Translations under genes and position numbers: made by a program
Notes under the pieces: generated by a model
Database searches by the model: none
What the model saw: the letters and a program-made list of their open reading frames with translations, nothing else
What the model was told of the DNA's origin: nothing
NCBI GenBank assembly: GCA_007748055.1
Contig: CP036279.1
Coordinates: 1,736,001 to 1,800,000, forward strand
DNA: 64,000 nt
Reading direction: 5' to 3'
From: Kolteria novifilia
GTDB taxonomy: Bacteria; Planctomycetota; Planctomycetia; Kolteriales; Kolteriaceae
Shown here: positions 25,543-34,546 of the stretch, piece after piece
How positions within the stretch are numbered: position 1 is the stretch's first letter
Layout: each line of letters starts with the position of its first letter

Positions 25543-26877
25543 TCACGCACCGGCCGGCAGGGCCCGTTCGCGAAGGGCGTTGGCCAAGCTCTCTCGTTCG
25601 GCGTGCTCGACTTCGGGGCTGAAGCGAACCGCGAGCGCGAAGAAGGAGATCAGGGCGACCGCACACCCGAGATACAACAGAGCGTCCTGGTGGCTGAGTC
25701 CCTCCTGGCGGAAGAGGAAGCCGGCCGCGACCGCTCCCGCGTTGCCGCCCGCTCCGACGATGCCGGCGACGGCTCCGAGAGCTTGACGATTGACGAAGGG
25801 GACGATGCCGAAGGTCGCTCCCTCGGACATTTGGACGAAGAGGCTAAAGACGATCATGGTCGCGATCGCCACGCCGAGGACGTTCATGCGCGAGAAGAGC
25901 ATCAGCGCGATCCCTTCGAGCATCAACGCGACGAAGAGGAACCAGACCCGGCCCTTGAGGCCGACGATCTTGGCGGCGGCGTCGGAGAAGTACCCACCGA
26001 GCGTTCGGGCGAAGAGGTTCATCAAACCGAAGAGCCCCGCGATCAAACCGGCGTATTGCAGTTCCAGGCCGAATTGGTCGTGGTAGTAGAGGGCGGCGAT
26101 GTTGTTGATCGTCAGCTCGATGCCGAAGCAGCCGGCGTAGACGATGAAGAGCGCCCAGACGCGAATGTCGGCACAGGCCTTGAGGAACGAGGAGAAGTTG
26201 ATCGACTTGGCCGGCGGGATGAGGCCCTTGGCGCGAAGCTCCCGGTAGTCACCCTCGGGGGCGTCCTGGGTGAAGAAGTAGTACGCGATTCCGGTCAGCA
26301 GCAGTGCGACACCGGGAATCACCATCGCCAGTCGCCAGCCCAGGACGGCATCGACGCCGAAGAAAAGGACGGCGGCGAAGATCAGCGGCATGACCATTTG
26401 GGTCACGCCACCGCCCAAGTTGCCCCAGCCGGCGGTCGTGGCGTTGGCGGTGCCGACGCAGTTGGGAGCGAACATCACCGAGGTGTGATACTGCGTGATG
26501 ACGAAGGAGGCCCCGATGGCTCCGATCGCGAGCCGAAAGAGCAGGAAGGACTCGTAGCTGTCGGCGAGCCCGATGGTCATCACCGGGAGCGAACCGAGGA
26601 TCAACAGCCACGTGTACGTGCGTCGGGGACCGAAGCGATCGCACAGGGGGCCGATCAGGAGTCGGGCCAGCACGGTGATCGCCACCGAGGCGATGATCGT
26701 GTTGCCGATCTGGACCTTGGTCAGTCCGAGGTCGTCGCGGACGACGGCCATGAGCGGGGCGATGCCGAACCAGCCGAAGAAGCACAGGAAGAAGGCGAAC
26801 CAGCTCATGTGGAACGCTTTCATCTGCGTGGTGAGCTTGAACAGCTCGATGCGAGTGGCTTTTCCGGATACTTGCAC
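25543..26877 (-). CDS. narK: Nitrate/nitrite transporter (NarK-type MFS)
   Basis: This 444-residue major-facilitator protein has about 12 hydrophobic helices. It carries the MFS loop motif LLIGPLCDRFGPRRTY after helix 2 and the Gly-rich nitrate signature region AGWGNLGGGVTQMVMPLIF, with a second near AGIVGAGGNAGAVAAGF. The GTG at 26877 is the best start because AGGAGG lies eight bases upstream; the ORF upstream of it is not helical. It imports nitrate for the reductase encoded just upstream at 27109-29346. Confidence 0.93.
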   Translation of the reverse strand: MQVSGKATRIELFKLTTQMKAFHMSWFAFFLCFFGWFGIAPLMAVVRDDLGLTKVQIGNTIIASVAITVLARLLIGPLCDRFGPRRTYTWLLILGSLPVMTIGLADSYESFLLFRLAIGAIGASFVITQYHTSVMFAPNCVGTANATTAGWGNLGGGVTQMVMPLIFAAVLFFGVDAVLGWRLAMVIPGVALLLTGIAYYFFTQDAPEGDYRELRAKGLIPPAKSINFSSFLKACADIRVWALFIVYAGCFGIELTINNIAALYYHDQFGLELQYAGLIAGLFGLMNLFARTLGGYFSDAAAKIVGLKGRVWFLFVALMLEGIALMLFSRMNVLGVAIATMIVFSLFVQMSEGATFGIVPFVNRQALGAVAGIVGAGGNAGAVAAGFLFRQEGLSHQDALLYLGCAVALISFFALAVRFSPEVEHAERESLANALRERALPAGA

Positions 26878-27108
26878 GAAATTTCCTCCTATTCGAGTGA
26901 CCGAGCCGCGATGTCGGGACGTACCTTCCACGCGGACGGCCGTTGGCGACCGTGTTCCAAGATTGTTGACAACTAGTGACGAACGAGACGCCGCAGGTCG
27001 GCGCCGGTTGGGCGTTGCGAATCGACTAAGGCGGATCGGCGTTTGCGTTGCCCGCCTGGTTGGCTTGTTCCGACGCTTCCGCCGAGCTACTGGTGAATGT
27101 TGTCACGA

Positions 27109-29346
27109 CTAGACTCCGTGATGAACGCGCCAGGGCCCGACCCGTACCGCACACGCCTTGTAGGAGGGCTGCCGGGAGTAGGGATCGAAGACCGCGTCGG
27201 TGAGACGATTGACCGGTTCGTAGTGCATGGGCAGGAAGACCTGGCCCGGCTGGACGGAGTTCGTGAGGAAGGCGCGAGCTTTGACTCGCCCCCGCCGCGA
27301 CTCCACCGAAACCCACTCGTCCGCCTCGAGGTTCAGTTCCTTGGCGTCGATGGGGTTGATCTCGACGTAGATCTGCTGGGGATAGAGCTTGCGAAGCACC
27401 GCCGACTGTCGCGTTCGCGTCTGCGTGTGCCATTGCGCCGAGGTCCCACGCCCGGTGAGCAGGATCAGCGGGTAGTGGTCATCGGGAGGCTCTGAGAGGG
27501 GCTTGGGCTCCTCGAACTTGAAGCGAGCCCGGCCCGAGGGCGTGTAAAACGCGTGATCCTCGAAGAGGCGACGCTGGTTGGCGAGCGACGGGGGGCTTCC
27601 CTCGGGACAGGGCCACTGGATGCCGCCGGCGTCGTCGATCATGCGATAGTCCTCGACGCCGGAAATGTCGCAGGGCTGCCCCTTGGAGAGTCGCGAGAGA
27701 ATCTGGAACGTCGCCTCGGGCGAGGTCCACTCACGGAAGAGGTCGTCGCATCCCCAGTAGTGGGCGATCAGCTTGAAGATCGAGAAGTCGGCCAGGGCTT
27801 GTCCAGGCGCTTGCTTGACGCGTTTGATGACCCCAAGACGTCGCTCGGAGTTGATGAAGGTCCCTTCCTTTTCGCCCCAAGCGGCCGCCGGCAGGACTAA
27901 ATCGGCGCTCTTGGCGGTCTCGGTGTCGACATAGCTGTCCTGGACGACGAGGAAGTCGAGCCGACTGAGGATGTCGCGGCAAGCGTTCTGGTTGATCCAC
28001 GAATGGGCCGGGTTCGTCGCGATGACCCAGAGAGCCTTCACCTTTCCGGCGAGGACGTTCTCCATGATGGTCGCGTAGTCCCAACTTGTCGTCGAGGGGA
28101 TGAGATCGACGTCGATCCCGAGCGTCTCGGCGACTTCTTGACGATGCGCGTCGTTGGTGAAGTCGCGTCCGGCGAAGAGGGAGGTGGTGTTGCTGAAGAG
28201 CCGCGAGCCCATCGCGTTGCACTGGCCGGTGATCGAGTTGGCGCCGGTGCCGGGACGTCCGATGTTGCCGGTGAGCAGGGCGAGGTTGATGATGCTCTGC
28301 GCGGCGCGAACGCCCTCGTAGCTCTGATTGATGCCCATCGTCCACCAGAACGAGGTCCGCTCGCGCTCGTGGATGAAGCGGGCGAAGGTCTCGATCGCGG
28401 TCGACTCGAGGCCGGTCTCGTGGGAGACGCGGTCGAGGTTATAGGGAGCGACGTGCTTGACGAAATCATCGACGCCCTCGGTGTGCCGCTCGATGAAGGA
28501 CTCGTCGAGCCAACCACGCTCGGCGAGGATGTTGGCGACGCCGTAGAAGAGCGCGAGGTCGGACTTGGGCTTGATCTGTAGGTGCCACGTCGCCGCCATC
28601 GCGGTTTCAGTGCAGCGCGGGTCGATGACGACGATATCGGGATCGCGTTTGTTCTTGAGCACCCGTTCCCACATGATCGGGTGGGCGATGCAAAGGTTGG
28701 AGCCGACCAGGACGATCATGTCGGACTCTTCGAAGTCCTGATAAGTGTAGGGCGGGGCGTCGAAGCCGAAGGCCTGCTTGTAGGCGACGACGGCGGTCGC
28801 CATGCACTGGCGGGTATTGCCATCGCCGTGCCGCAGCCCCATGCCGAATTTCGCCAACGCTCCGAGCATCGCCATCTCTTCGGTCGGGATTTGACCGGTG
28901 GAGATGAACGCGACCGAGTCGGGTCCGTGTTCGGCGATGATCGCCTTGATCCGCTCGGCGAAGGTGGTCAACGCGTTGTCCCAGGAGACCGGCTCGAGTC
29001 GGTCGTTGCGTCGCAAGAGTGGGGTGGTCGCTCGGGCGGGCGAGTCGAGCACCGACACCGCTTCCCAACCCTTCGGGCACGCCATGCCGACGTTGACGGG
29101 ATCGCCGGTCGCGGGGGTCAGCCCAACCGCTTCGCCCTCCTTCAGATGGACGTTGAGCGAGCAACCGGTCGAGCAGAAGCCGCACACCATCTTCGTGGTG
29201 CTGTCGGGCTTGCAGCCGTTGGGGATCATGCCGAGCCCGAAGCCGCCCGGTTCCTGCAGGAGCTGGCGCGTCAGCGGCCCCTCTTTTCGCATGAGCGCGA
29301 ATTCGTCGATGAGGCGATCGGTGTCGTTGGCGGTGGCGAGACTCAT
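27109..29346 (-). CDS. nasA: Assimilatory-type molybdopterin nitrate reductase, catalytic subunit
   Basis: This 745-residue bis-MGD oxidoreductase has an N-terminal [4Fe-4S] motif CGFCSTGC with a distal Cys in GMACPKGWE (Cys55, 58, 62, 90). Molybdopterin-domain motifs are [54 protein letters not shown] and a C-terminal [20 protein letters not shown] dinucleotide domain. There is no twin-arginine signal, so it is cytosolic. The ATG at 29346 overlaps the upstream gene by four bases; a longer in-frame extension lies inside that gene and is rejected. It converts nitrate to nitrite. Confidence 0.9.
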   Translation of the reverse strand: MSLATANDTDRLIDEFALMRKEGPLTRQLLQEPGGFGLGMIPNGCKPDSTTKMVCGFCSTGCSLNVHLKEGEAVGLTPATGDPVNVGMACPKGWEAVSVLDSPARATTPLLRRNDRLEPVSWDNALTTFAERIKAIIAEHGPDSVAFISTGQIPTEEMAMLGALAKFGMGLRHGDGNTRQCMATAVVAYKQAFGFDAPPYTYQDFEESDMIVLVGSNLCIAHPIMWERVLKNKRDPDIVVIDPRCTETAMAATWHLQIKPKSDLALFYGVANILAERGWLDESFIERHTEGVDDFVKHVAPYNLDRVSHETGLESTAIETFARFIHERERTSFWWTMGINQSYEGVRAAQSIINLALLTGNIGRPGTGANSITGQCNAMGSRLFSNTTSLFAGRDFTNDAHRQEVAETLGIDVDLIPSTTSWDYATIMENVLAGKVKALWVIATNPAHSWINQNACRDILSRLDFLVVQDSYVDTETAKSADLVLPAAAWGEKEGTFINSERRLGVIKRVKQAPGQALADFSIFKLIAHYWGCDDLFREWTSPEATFQILSRLSKGQPCDISGVEDYRMIDDAGGIQWPCPEGSPPSLANQRRLFEDHAFYTPSGRARFKFEEPKPLSEPPDDHYPLILLTGRGTSAQWHTQTRTRQSAVLRKLYPQQIYVEINPIDAKELNLEADEWVSVESRRGRVKARAFLTNSVQPGQVFLPMHYEPVNRLTDAVFDPYSRQPSYKACAVRVGPWRVHHGV

Positions 29347-31073
29347 TGGGGGACTCCTCCCGGCATCTTGGGGGCGGCGACCGATGTGAAGAAGAGGTAG
29401 CGTTCGGCGAACTCGGCCCCCAGGCTCAGCCCCAGCGAGAGCGAGGTCACGATGATCGCGAAGGGCAGGTTCTGAAGATCGCCGTCCTGGTGTCCCAGCA
29501 TGAAGACCGCGGGAATGACCACGCCGCCAATCAGGGCGAAGAGGAAACGGCACGCGGTCACTTCCGAGAGATGCCGCGCCATCAGGATGGCGGTTCGCTT
29601 GAGCGGCGTTTGTTGGTTGTCCATCAGGTGGGCGAAGACACTGGCGTCGATCGCCATCTTGACGAGGGTGGCGAGGATCAGCACGCCGCAGAGCTCCGGT
29701 GCCGACACCCTCATGAAGGTCGTCAGGGGAACGTCGTTCGACCACGCCGCGGTCACGATCTCGACGCTCAAGTTGACGCTGATGCCGAGGATGAGCGCCG
29801 TCAGGAGGAACTTCGAGAGTGAACGTCCCAGGTGCCAATAGGGGCGACGCGTATCGTGGTAGATCATCGCCGAGGAGAAGATCGCCACAACGCCGACCGT
29901 CACGATGCCCGCGTCGAGCCAGCTTCCCAAGTCGAGCAAGGGCCGCTGGAAGACCCACTCGTAGCAGGAGTACGCCGAGTAGAACATCGCCATGTTCGCG
30001 AAGAGGCCGAAGAGGACGATCTCGCGGCTGAGCCACGATTTCCTCAGTCCGACGATCGCCCGAAAGGCGTAGAGCGGCCGGCCCAAGTGCAGCGTGCTGG
30101 AGCCGAGCGCCAACAGTCCCACGAAGAGGGCCACCAACGCCTTGATCGCCACAAGCTCACCTGTTTGGATCTGCTGGTGAAGGAAGGTGATCGCCGCGTT
30201 GACCGCGTAGACACCCACCGAAAGCTGGGTGAGGACGAGCATGATCACTAGCGGAAGGTGGGCGTGCTCCTTCTTGACCGTCCAGTAGTCGCCGGGAATC
30301 GCGTTCTCGGGAATCCGCTTGGAGGTGCGGTAACGCGTTGTCGGCTTGGTGTAGGAGGGATCGGGAGCGCCCGGCAGGAAGACCTGCTCGTCGGCGCGAT
30401 CTTCCGTCTGCTCGGTCGAGACGATCGTGATCCTGATCGCGGAGTTGGGACACGACTGGACGCAGGCGGGGGCTTCATTCTTCGCCAAACGCTGACTGCA
30501 CATGTCGCACTTGCGGACGATGCCCTTGGCTTTGTTGTACTTGGGAACGTCGTAGGGGCACTTCAGGACGCAGTACTGGCAACCGATGCACTGGTCGTCG
30601 AGGTGACGAACGATGCCGGTCAGTTCGTCCTTCTCGTAGGCGTTGACCGGGCAGCCATTCATGCAGGCGGGATCGACACAGTGATGACACGCGGTGGTGA
30701 CGATCTGGAGATAGGGCTCGTCGGTCTCGCGACTGTGAAGCAGGCCGACATCGCGCCACGCCTCGTCGTCGTCGAGTCCGTTCAAGCTGTGGCACGCGGT
30801 GACGCAGGCCTTGCAGCCGGTGCAGGAGTCGAGATCGACTTGGAAGGCGAACTGCTCGCCGGGGCCCGGATTGGTGAGTGGGATCAAGTCGCGGTAGTAG
30901 CGCCGCATCTCGGGAATCGTCGAGGCGTCATGCGCGTTGGCGAAGCGTTCGACGGCGGTCAGGTCCTGCTGCTCTTGCAGGTAATGATGAATCAGACGCT
31001 CTCCGCTGACGCCGGCGAGAGCCGTTTCGTCCTGAGTCGTGGAGGTCGTCAAACTATCAACAATGATCGCCAT
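29343..31073 (-). CDS. Fused DmsB/DmsC-like iron-sulfur and membrane-anchor protein
   Basis: A 576-residue fusion. Residues 80-210 carry four ferredoxin-type clusters ([39 protein letters not shown]...CVQSC). Residues about 285-565 form a DmsC-like anchor of about eight membrane helices. In DMSO-reductase relatives these are two separate subunits that pass quinol electrons to a molybdopterin enzyme. Here the fusion precedes and overlaps the nitrate reductase (ATGA), so it probably couples that enzyme to the membrane quinone pool. The cluster side should face the cytosol because the partner lacks an export signal. Confidence 0.9.
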   Translation of the reverse strand: MAIIVDSLTTSTTQDETALAGVSGERLIHHYLQEQQDLTAVERFANAHDASTIPEMRRYYRDLIPLTNPGPGEQFAFQVDLDSCTGCKACVTACHSLNGLDDDEAWRDVGLLHSRETDEPYLQIVTTACHHCVDPACMNGCPVNAYEKDELTGIVRHLDDQCIGCQYCVLKCPYDVPKYNKAKGIVRKCDMCSQRLAKNEAPACVQSCPNSAIRITIVSTEQTEDRADEQVFLPGAPDPSYTKPTTRYRTSKRIPENAIPGDYWTVKKEHAHLPLVIMLVLTQLSVGVYAVNAAITFLHQQIQTGELVAIKALVALFVGLLALGSSTLHLGRPLYAFRAIVGLRKSWLSREIVLFGLFANMAMFYSAYSCYEWVFQRPLLDLGSWLDAGIVTVGVVAIFSSAMIYHDTRRPYWHLGRSLSKFLLTALILGISVNLSVEIVTAAWSNDVPLTTFMRVSAPELCGVLILATLVKMAIDASVFAHLMDNQQTPLKRTAILMARHLSEVTACRFLFALIGGVVIPAVFMLGHQDGDLQNLPFAIIVTSLSLGLSLGAEFAERYLFFTSVAAPKMPGGVPQ

Positions 31074-31229
31074 CGTGATCCTCTCGGGACACCGCCTTGG
31101 GCCACGGACGCATCTTAAGGGGTGATCAAAAGGTCGTTGGTCTTAACGATTTTCGACCACGGAGTTTTTTGAGGTCGTGTCGCAACTCTCGTTTGGCCAA
31201 CGGCTTGCGTCTTGCGGTAAAGCCGGTGG

Positions 31230-33329
31230 TCAAAAAGGATCGCTTGACAGCGTTTCCTTACTCCCACGTGTCTGCCCGCCCCGCTTGAGTGCGTTGCGGA
31301 CCATGTGGGTGGTGATGTCTCGTTCGAGTCGTTCGGAGACGATCTTCGCGACGTCGGTATGCCCCAGATGGGGTTGCTCCCGGACGAGGCGTCGGATCAG
31401 TCGGTCGCGGCGCGCGATCTCGGGATCACGGGGGCGACCACGGCTCTTGCGTTGTTGCTGGGAGGAGGTGTTTTCGGCTTGGCGGAGCCAGTCGACGAGC
31501 GTCTCGGCCGCCTTTTTGACCCGGTCGATTCCGACGAGTTGCGGTTGTTGGACGACCTGAACGATCTCGTCCATCGGAACTTCGTCGTCAAAGGAATCGG
31601 CGTCGCTTTCGATCGGATTGGTAGGAGCCGGGAGAGTGGTCTCTTCGGACTGTTCACGTTCATCGCGCGCGAAGTGACGCCGAAGGGCGGCGCACTCGGG
31701 ACAAAAGACAGGCGGATCCTCGCCGCGATGGCGGTAGTTGCACGCTTCGCAAACCCACGTCGGGGGGACGTACTCGCCCTCTTGCACCTGCTTGGCCTCG
31801 TGGTGACGAAGCACTTCGCGCCAATACGCGGTGAAGGTATAGCCCGGCCGGTGCTTGACGTAGTACTCGCGAACGATCTCCTCAATGACTTGAGGAAGCT
31901 GCTCGACGTCGACGCCCATGCGATAGGGTCTCGCAAGATGGACCCGGCCGGCGATACCGCCACCGAGGTAAACGTCAAAGCCTTCGCGCGTTCCGAGCAT
32001 CCGCCGGACGCGAACGCCCTTCAGGCCGATATCGGCGCTCATGTGTTGCATGCAGCCGGAGTTGCAGCCGCTCATGTGGATGCGGATGCCGTGCAGCGTG
32101 AGCATCTTACGGCGGAGTTCGTCGATCAGACGCAGCGCGTGGCGTTTGGTTTCCGTGATCGCCAAGCTACAGAACTGCCGGCCGGTGCAGGCGTAGATGT
32201 TTCTCGTTTGCGTGTCGGCGAAGGGGCTGAGCCCGACTCGGCCCACTTCGGTCGCCGCGGAATCGCGGAACGCCTCTTTGATGCCGGGGACGACGATGCC
32301 CATCTCTTGCGTCGTGCGAAGGGTTCCGTTGCCCCATCGCTTGGCGGCGACGGAGATCGCTTCGAGCTGTTCCCAACTCATTCGACCGACCGGGACCGCG
32401 AGCCCCATCGCCCAGAAACCCTGTTTCCTCTCCGAGAACCAGCCAACGAGATCGTCGTACGCGACCGGCGTGGGCGGCTCGGCGACACAGGGAATCAGCG
32501 GGTGGTCGAGTCCTTCCTCGAGCAGACGCTGAAGCTCGTTGAGTCCGAGGGCGTCGACGACGGTGTCGAAGCGACGACCGGCCTCGGCGTACTTGGGAGC
32601 GTGTTCGCGATAGATTTCCACCAGCCGCTCGGCGACTTCGGGAACGTGCTCAGGCTCGATGAGGACCGGAAGATGCCGCGCCAGCGAAGGGCTTTCACCC
32701 TGTCGGCCGCCGATAAGCACGCGGAAGCCGACATCGCCGTCGTCGCCGCGCACCGCGAGAAAGCAAAGGTCCTGGAGCCAATAGCTGATCGCCAAGCGAC
32801 TCGAGCCGTTGAGGGCGACGTTGAACTTGTGAGTGAGGTTCCGAAAGCTTTCGTTGGCGACAAAGCGTTCGGAAAGGGTCACGCACAACTCGCGGGTGTC
32901 GAAGACTTCGTCGGGATCGATACCGCTGAGTGGGTGGCAGTAGATGTTGCGGACACTGTGCCAGCCGGTCCGTTTGGTGGAGAGGCCGACCGCTTCGAGT
33001 CGTTCGACCGCCTTCGCGACCCGCTGGGTGTCGAGACCTTGAACCTGCAATCCGGCTCGGCGGGTGACGTCGACGATGCCGTGACCGTACTCGTACGCGA
33101 CGAAGGCGACTTCGCGCGCCTGGTCGGCTGTCAGCTCGCAGCCGGGGATGCGAATTCGGATCATGAACTTGCCGGGGGAGTCCGACTTGCGGAGGAACAC
33201 TCCCTCGGTCTTCAGCTCGTTGATCTGGGAGAAGGAAAGCTTCGAATCGGGTGAACCGAGTACGTGAAGCGGTCCCGGCTGGGGAACGCTGGCTGGCGCG
33301 GATTGATTGTCGGCGTACGGATCGGTCAT
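31230..33329 (-). CDS. Siroheme nitrite/sulfite reductase with rubredoxin-like and DNA-binding-like C-terminal extension
   Basis: A 699-residue protein. Residues 1-500 are a NirA/sulfite reductase core with CTGRQFC and SGCNSGC (Cys381, 387, 422, 426). Next comes a rubredoxin-type knuckle, CEAC...PPVFCPEC (Cys527, 530, 543, 546). An acidic linker and a coiled segment lead to RGRPR (630-634, AT-hook-like) and a basic helical tail (about 637-683) shaped like a helix-turn-helix (HTDVAKIVSERLERDITTHM). Typical NirA proteins end near residue 520. The ATG at 33329 is chosen; a TTG at 33353 is possible. It may be the true nitrite reductase of the cluster, with the tail sensing or regulating. Confidence 0.88.
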   Translation of the reverse strand: MTDPYADNQSAPASVPQPGPLHVLGSPDSKLSFSQINELKTEGVFLRKSDSPGKFMIRIRIPGCELTADQAREVAFVAYEYGHGIVDVTRRAGLQVQGLDTQRVAKAVERLEAVGLSTKRTGWHSVRNIYCHPLSGIDPDEVFDTRELCVTLSERFVANESFRNLTHKFNVALNGSSRLAISYWLQDLCFLAVRGDDGDVGFRVLIGGRQGESPSLARHLPVLIEPEHVPEVAERLVEIYREHAPKYAEAGRRFDTVVDALGLNELQRLLEEGLDHPLIPCVAEPPTPVAYDDLVGWFSERKQGFWAMGLAVPVGRMSWEQLEAISVAAKRWGNGTLRTTQEMGIVVPGIKEAFRDSAATEVGRVGLSPFADTQTRNIYACTGRQFCSLAITETKRHALRLIDELRRKMLTLHGIRIHMSGCNSGCMQHMSADIGLKGVRVRRMLGTREGFDVYLGGGIAGRVHLARPYRMGVDVEQLPQVIEEIVREYYVKHRPGYTFTAYWREVLRHHEAKQVQEGEYVPPTWVCEACNYRHRGEDPPVFCPECAALRRHFARDEREQSEETTLPAPTNPIESDADSFDDEVPMDEIVQVVQQPQLVGIDRVKKAAETLVDWLRQAENTSSQQQRKSRGRPRDPEIARRDRLIRRLVREQPHLGHTDVAKIVSERLERDITTHMVRNALKRGGQTRGSKETLSSDPF

Positions 33330-33718
33330 CGATTTCGATCTATTACTTGGCAACGAATAGATGGACGGGACCTCGGAGAAGTCCCTACGCGGTTACCTCG
33401 CTAAGCCGATCCCAACCGGTGATCGGTGCAAACCCTATTCCGGTTCCGCAGGATAACCGCGAAGTTGTCGCTAACACGTGCCGCCTTCGGTGGTTACAGC
33501 TCTTGGTTTCACTCGGCACGATGAAGGGATGCGAGATGATCCAGCAAGCTCGCGCCGTTCTTGGGCACTCGTCGCGATTCGGCGCGACCCGGGACCAAGT
33601 TTGGCGCCTACTCTTTGCGACGCCGTCGCGAACACCTAGTTACTAGTTACCGGCTCGCGGGATGCGAAGGTCTTGCGGGTCGCCTCGAGGCTGTTTCGCT
33701 AGTCCGATGGAGCTTGCC
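33330..33718. other. Divergent promoter region between nirA-like gene and hemD
   Basis: Both flanking genes read outward from this 389-base gap, so it must hold two promoters for nitrite reductase and siroheme-precursor synthesis. It is therefore the best place to look for a nitrogen-regulator site. A TTCCGGTTCCGC stretch and short direct GCGACC-type repeats are visible but no known operator is clear. Confidence 0.4.
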
Positions 33719-34546
33719 ATGTCTGATGATGCTGCGTCGATCGCGGATGCGACGGTCGCTCTGCCCGAGAGTCGCGAGTTGGATACGCTCGCCCGGATGA
33801 TGGAGGCGAAGGGGGCGCAAGTGATTCGCTGTCCTTTGGTCGCGATTCACGATGCCGAGGATGCCGCCCCGATCGAGGCCTGGCTCAAGGATCTTGTGAG
33901 TGGAACGTTCGACGACCTCATCCTCATGACCGGCGAGGGAGTCAACCGACTTCTCGGCTTCGCCGAACGCGCCTCGATGAGGCCGGCGGTCGAGGAGGCT
34001 CTCGGAAAGGTCCGGAAGATCACCCGCGGCCCCAAGCCGAGTCGCGCCTTGCGAAAGATCGGACTCGGCCCCGACCTTCCCGCCGCGGCGCCGACGACCG
34101 ACGGTATCATCGAGACGCTCTCAAGCGAGCATCTCCAGGGACGTCGCGTCGCGGTCCAAATGTACGGCCAAGTTCCCAACGAGAAACTACTCGGCTTTCT
34201 TCGCGAAGCGGGAGCGACCGTCGCTCCCGTGGCCCCCTACGTCTACGCTCCCGATAGCGACACCGATCGTGTCATCGACTTGATCGATCGCATGAACCGG
34301 GGAGAGGTGACGGTGGTGGCGTTCACCAGCGCCTCGCAAGTCGATCGCCTTTGGCAAGTGGCGGAGAAGTCCGAGCGGGCCGAGGCCCTGCGGAAAGGGA
34401 TTGCTCGAACGCTCGTCGCCGGGGTCGGCCCGGTAGTCAACGAGGCGCTCGAGCAGCGTGGGGTCGAAGTCGCCGTCTCGCCATCGGAGTCCTTCTTCAT
34501 GAAACCGCTGGTGACCGCGATCGCTCAGAAGCTCTCGTCCGATTAG
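33719..34546 (+). CDS. hemD: Uroporphyrinogen-III synthase
   Basis: A 275-residue two-lobed HemD-type protein. Matching motifs are TVALPESRELDTLARMMEAK, DLILMTGEGVNRLL, ITRGPKPSRALRKIGLG, VAVQMYGQVPNEKLL, the lobe-2 hinge VVAFTSASQVDRLW and VAGVGPVVNEALEQRG. It closes hydroxymethylbilane to uroporphyrinogen III, the branch point to siroheme and heme. Its placement divergent from a siroheme enzyme points to cofactor supply. The ATG at 33719 follows GGAG. Its stop overlaps the convergent porin gene stop by four bases. Confidence 0.9.
   Translation: MSDDAASIADATVALPESRELDTLARMMEAKGAQVIRCPLVAIHDAEDAAPIEAWLKDLVSGTFDDLILMTGEGVNRLLGFAERASMRPAVEEALGKVRKITRGPKPSRALRKIGLGPDLPAAAPTTDGIIETLSSEHLQGRRVAVQMYGQVPNEKLLGFLREAGATVAPVAPYVYAPDSDTDRVIDLIDRMNRGEVTVVAFTSASQVDRLWQVAEKSERAEALRKGIARTLVAGVGPVVNEALEQRGVEVAVSPSESFFMKPLVTAIAQKLSSD

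Noticed and set aside
27109-30036. Reading of the nitrate reductase gene as a 975-residue protein starting far upstream
   Set aside because: The first 230 residues overlap the DmsB/DmsC-like gene and have Arg/Pro-rich shadow composition. The true start is the ATG at 29346, which forms a four-base overlap.
31305-33254. Long plus-strand frame (649 residues) opposite the second siroheme reductase
   Set aside because: Shadow of a strongly supported enzyme with all cofactor cysteines present on the minus strand.
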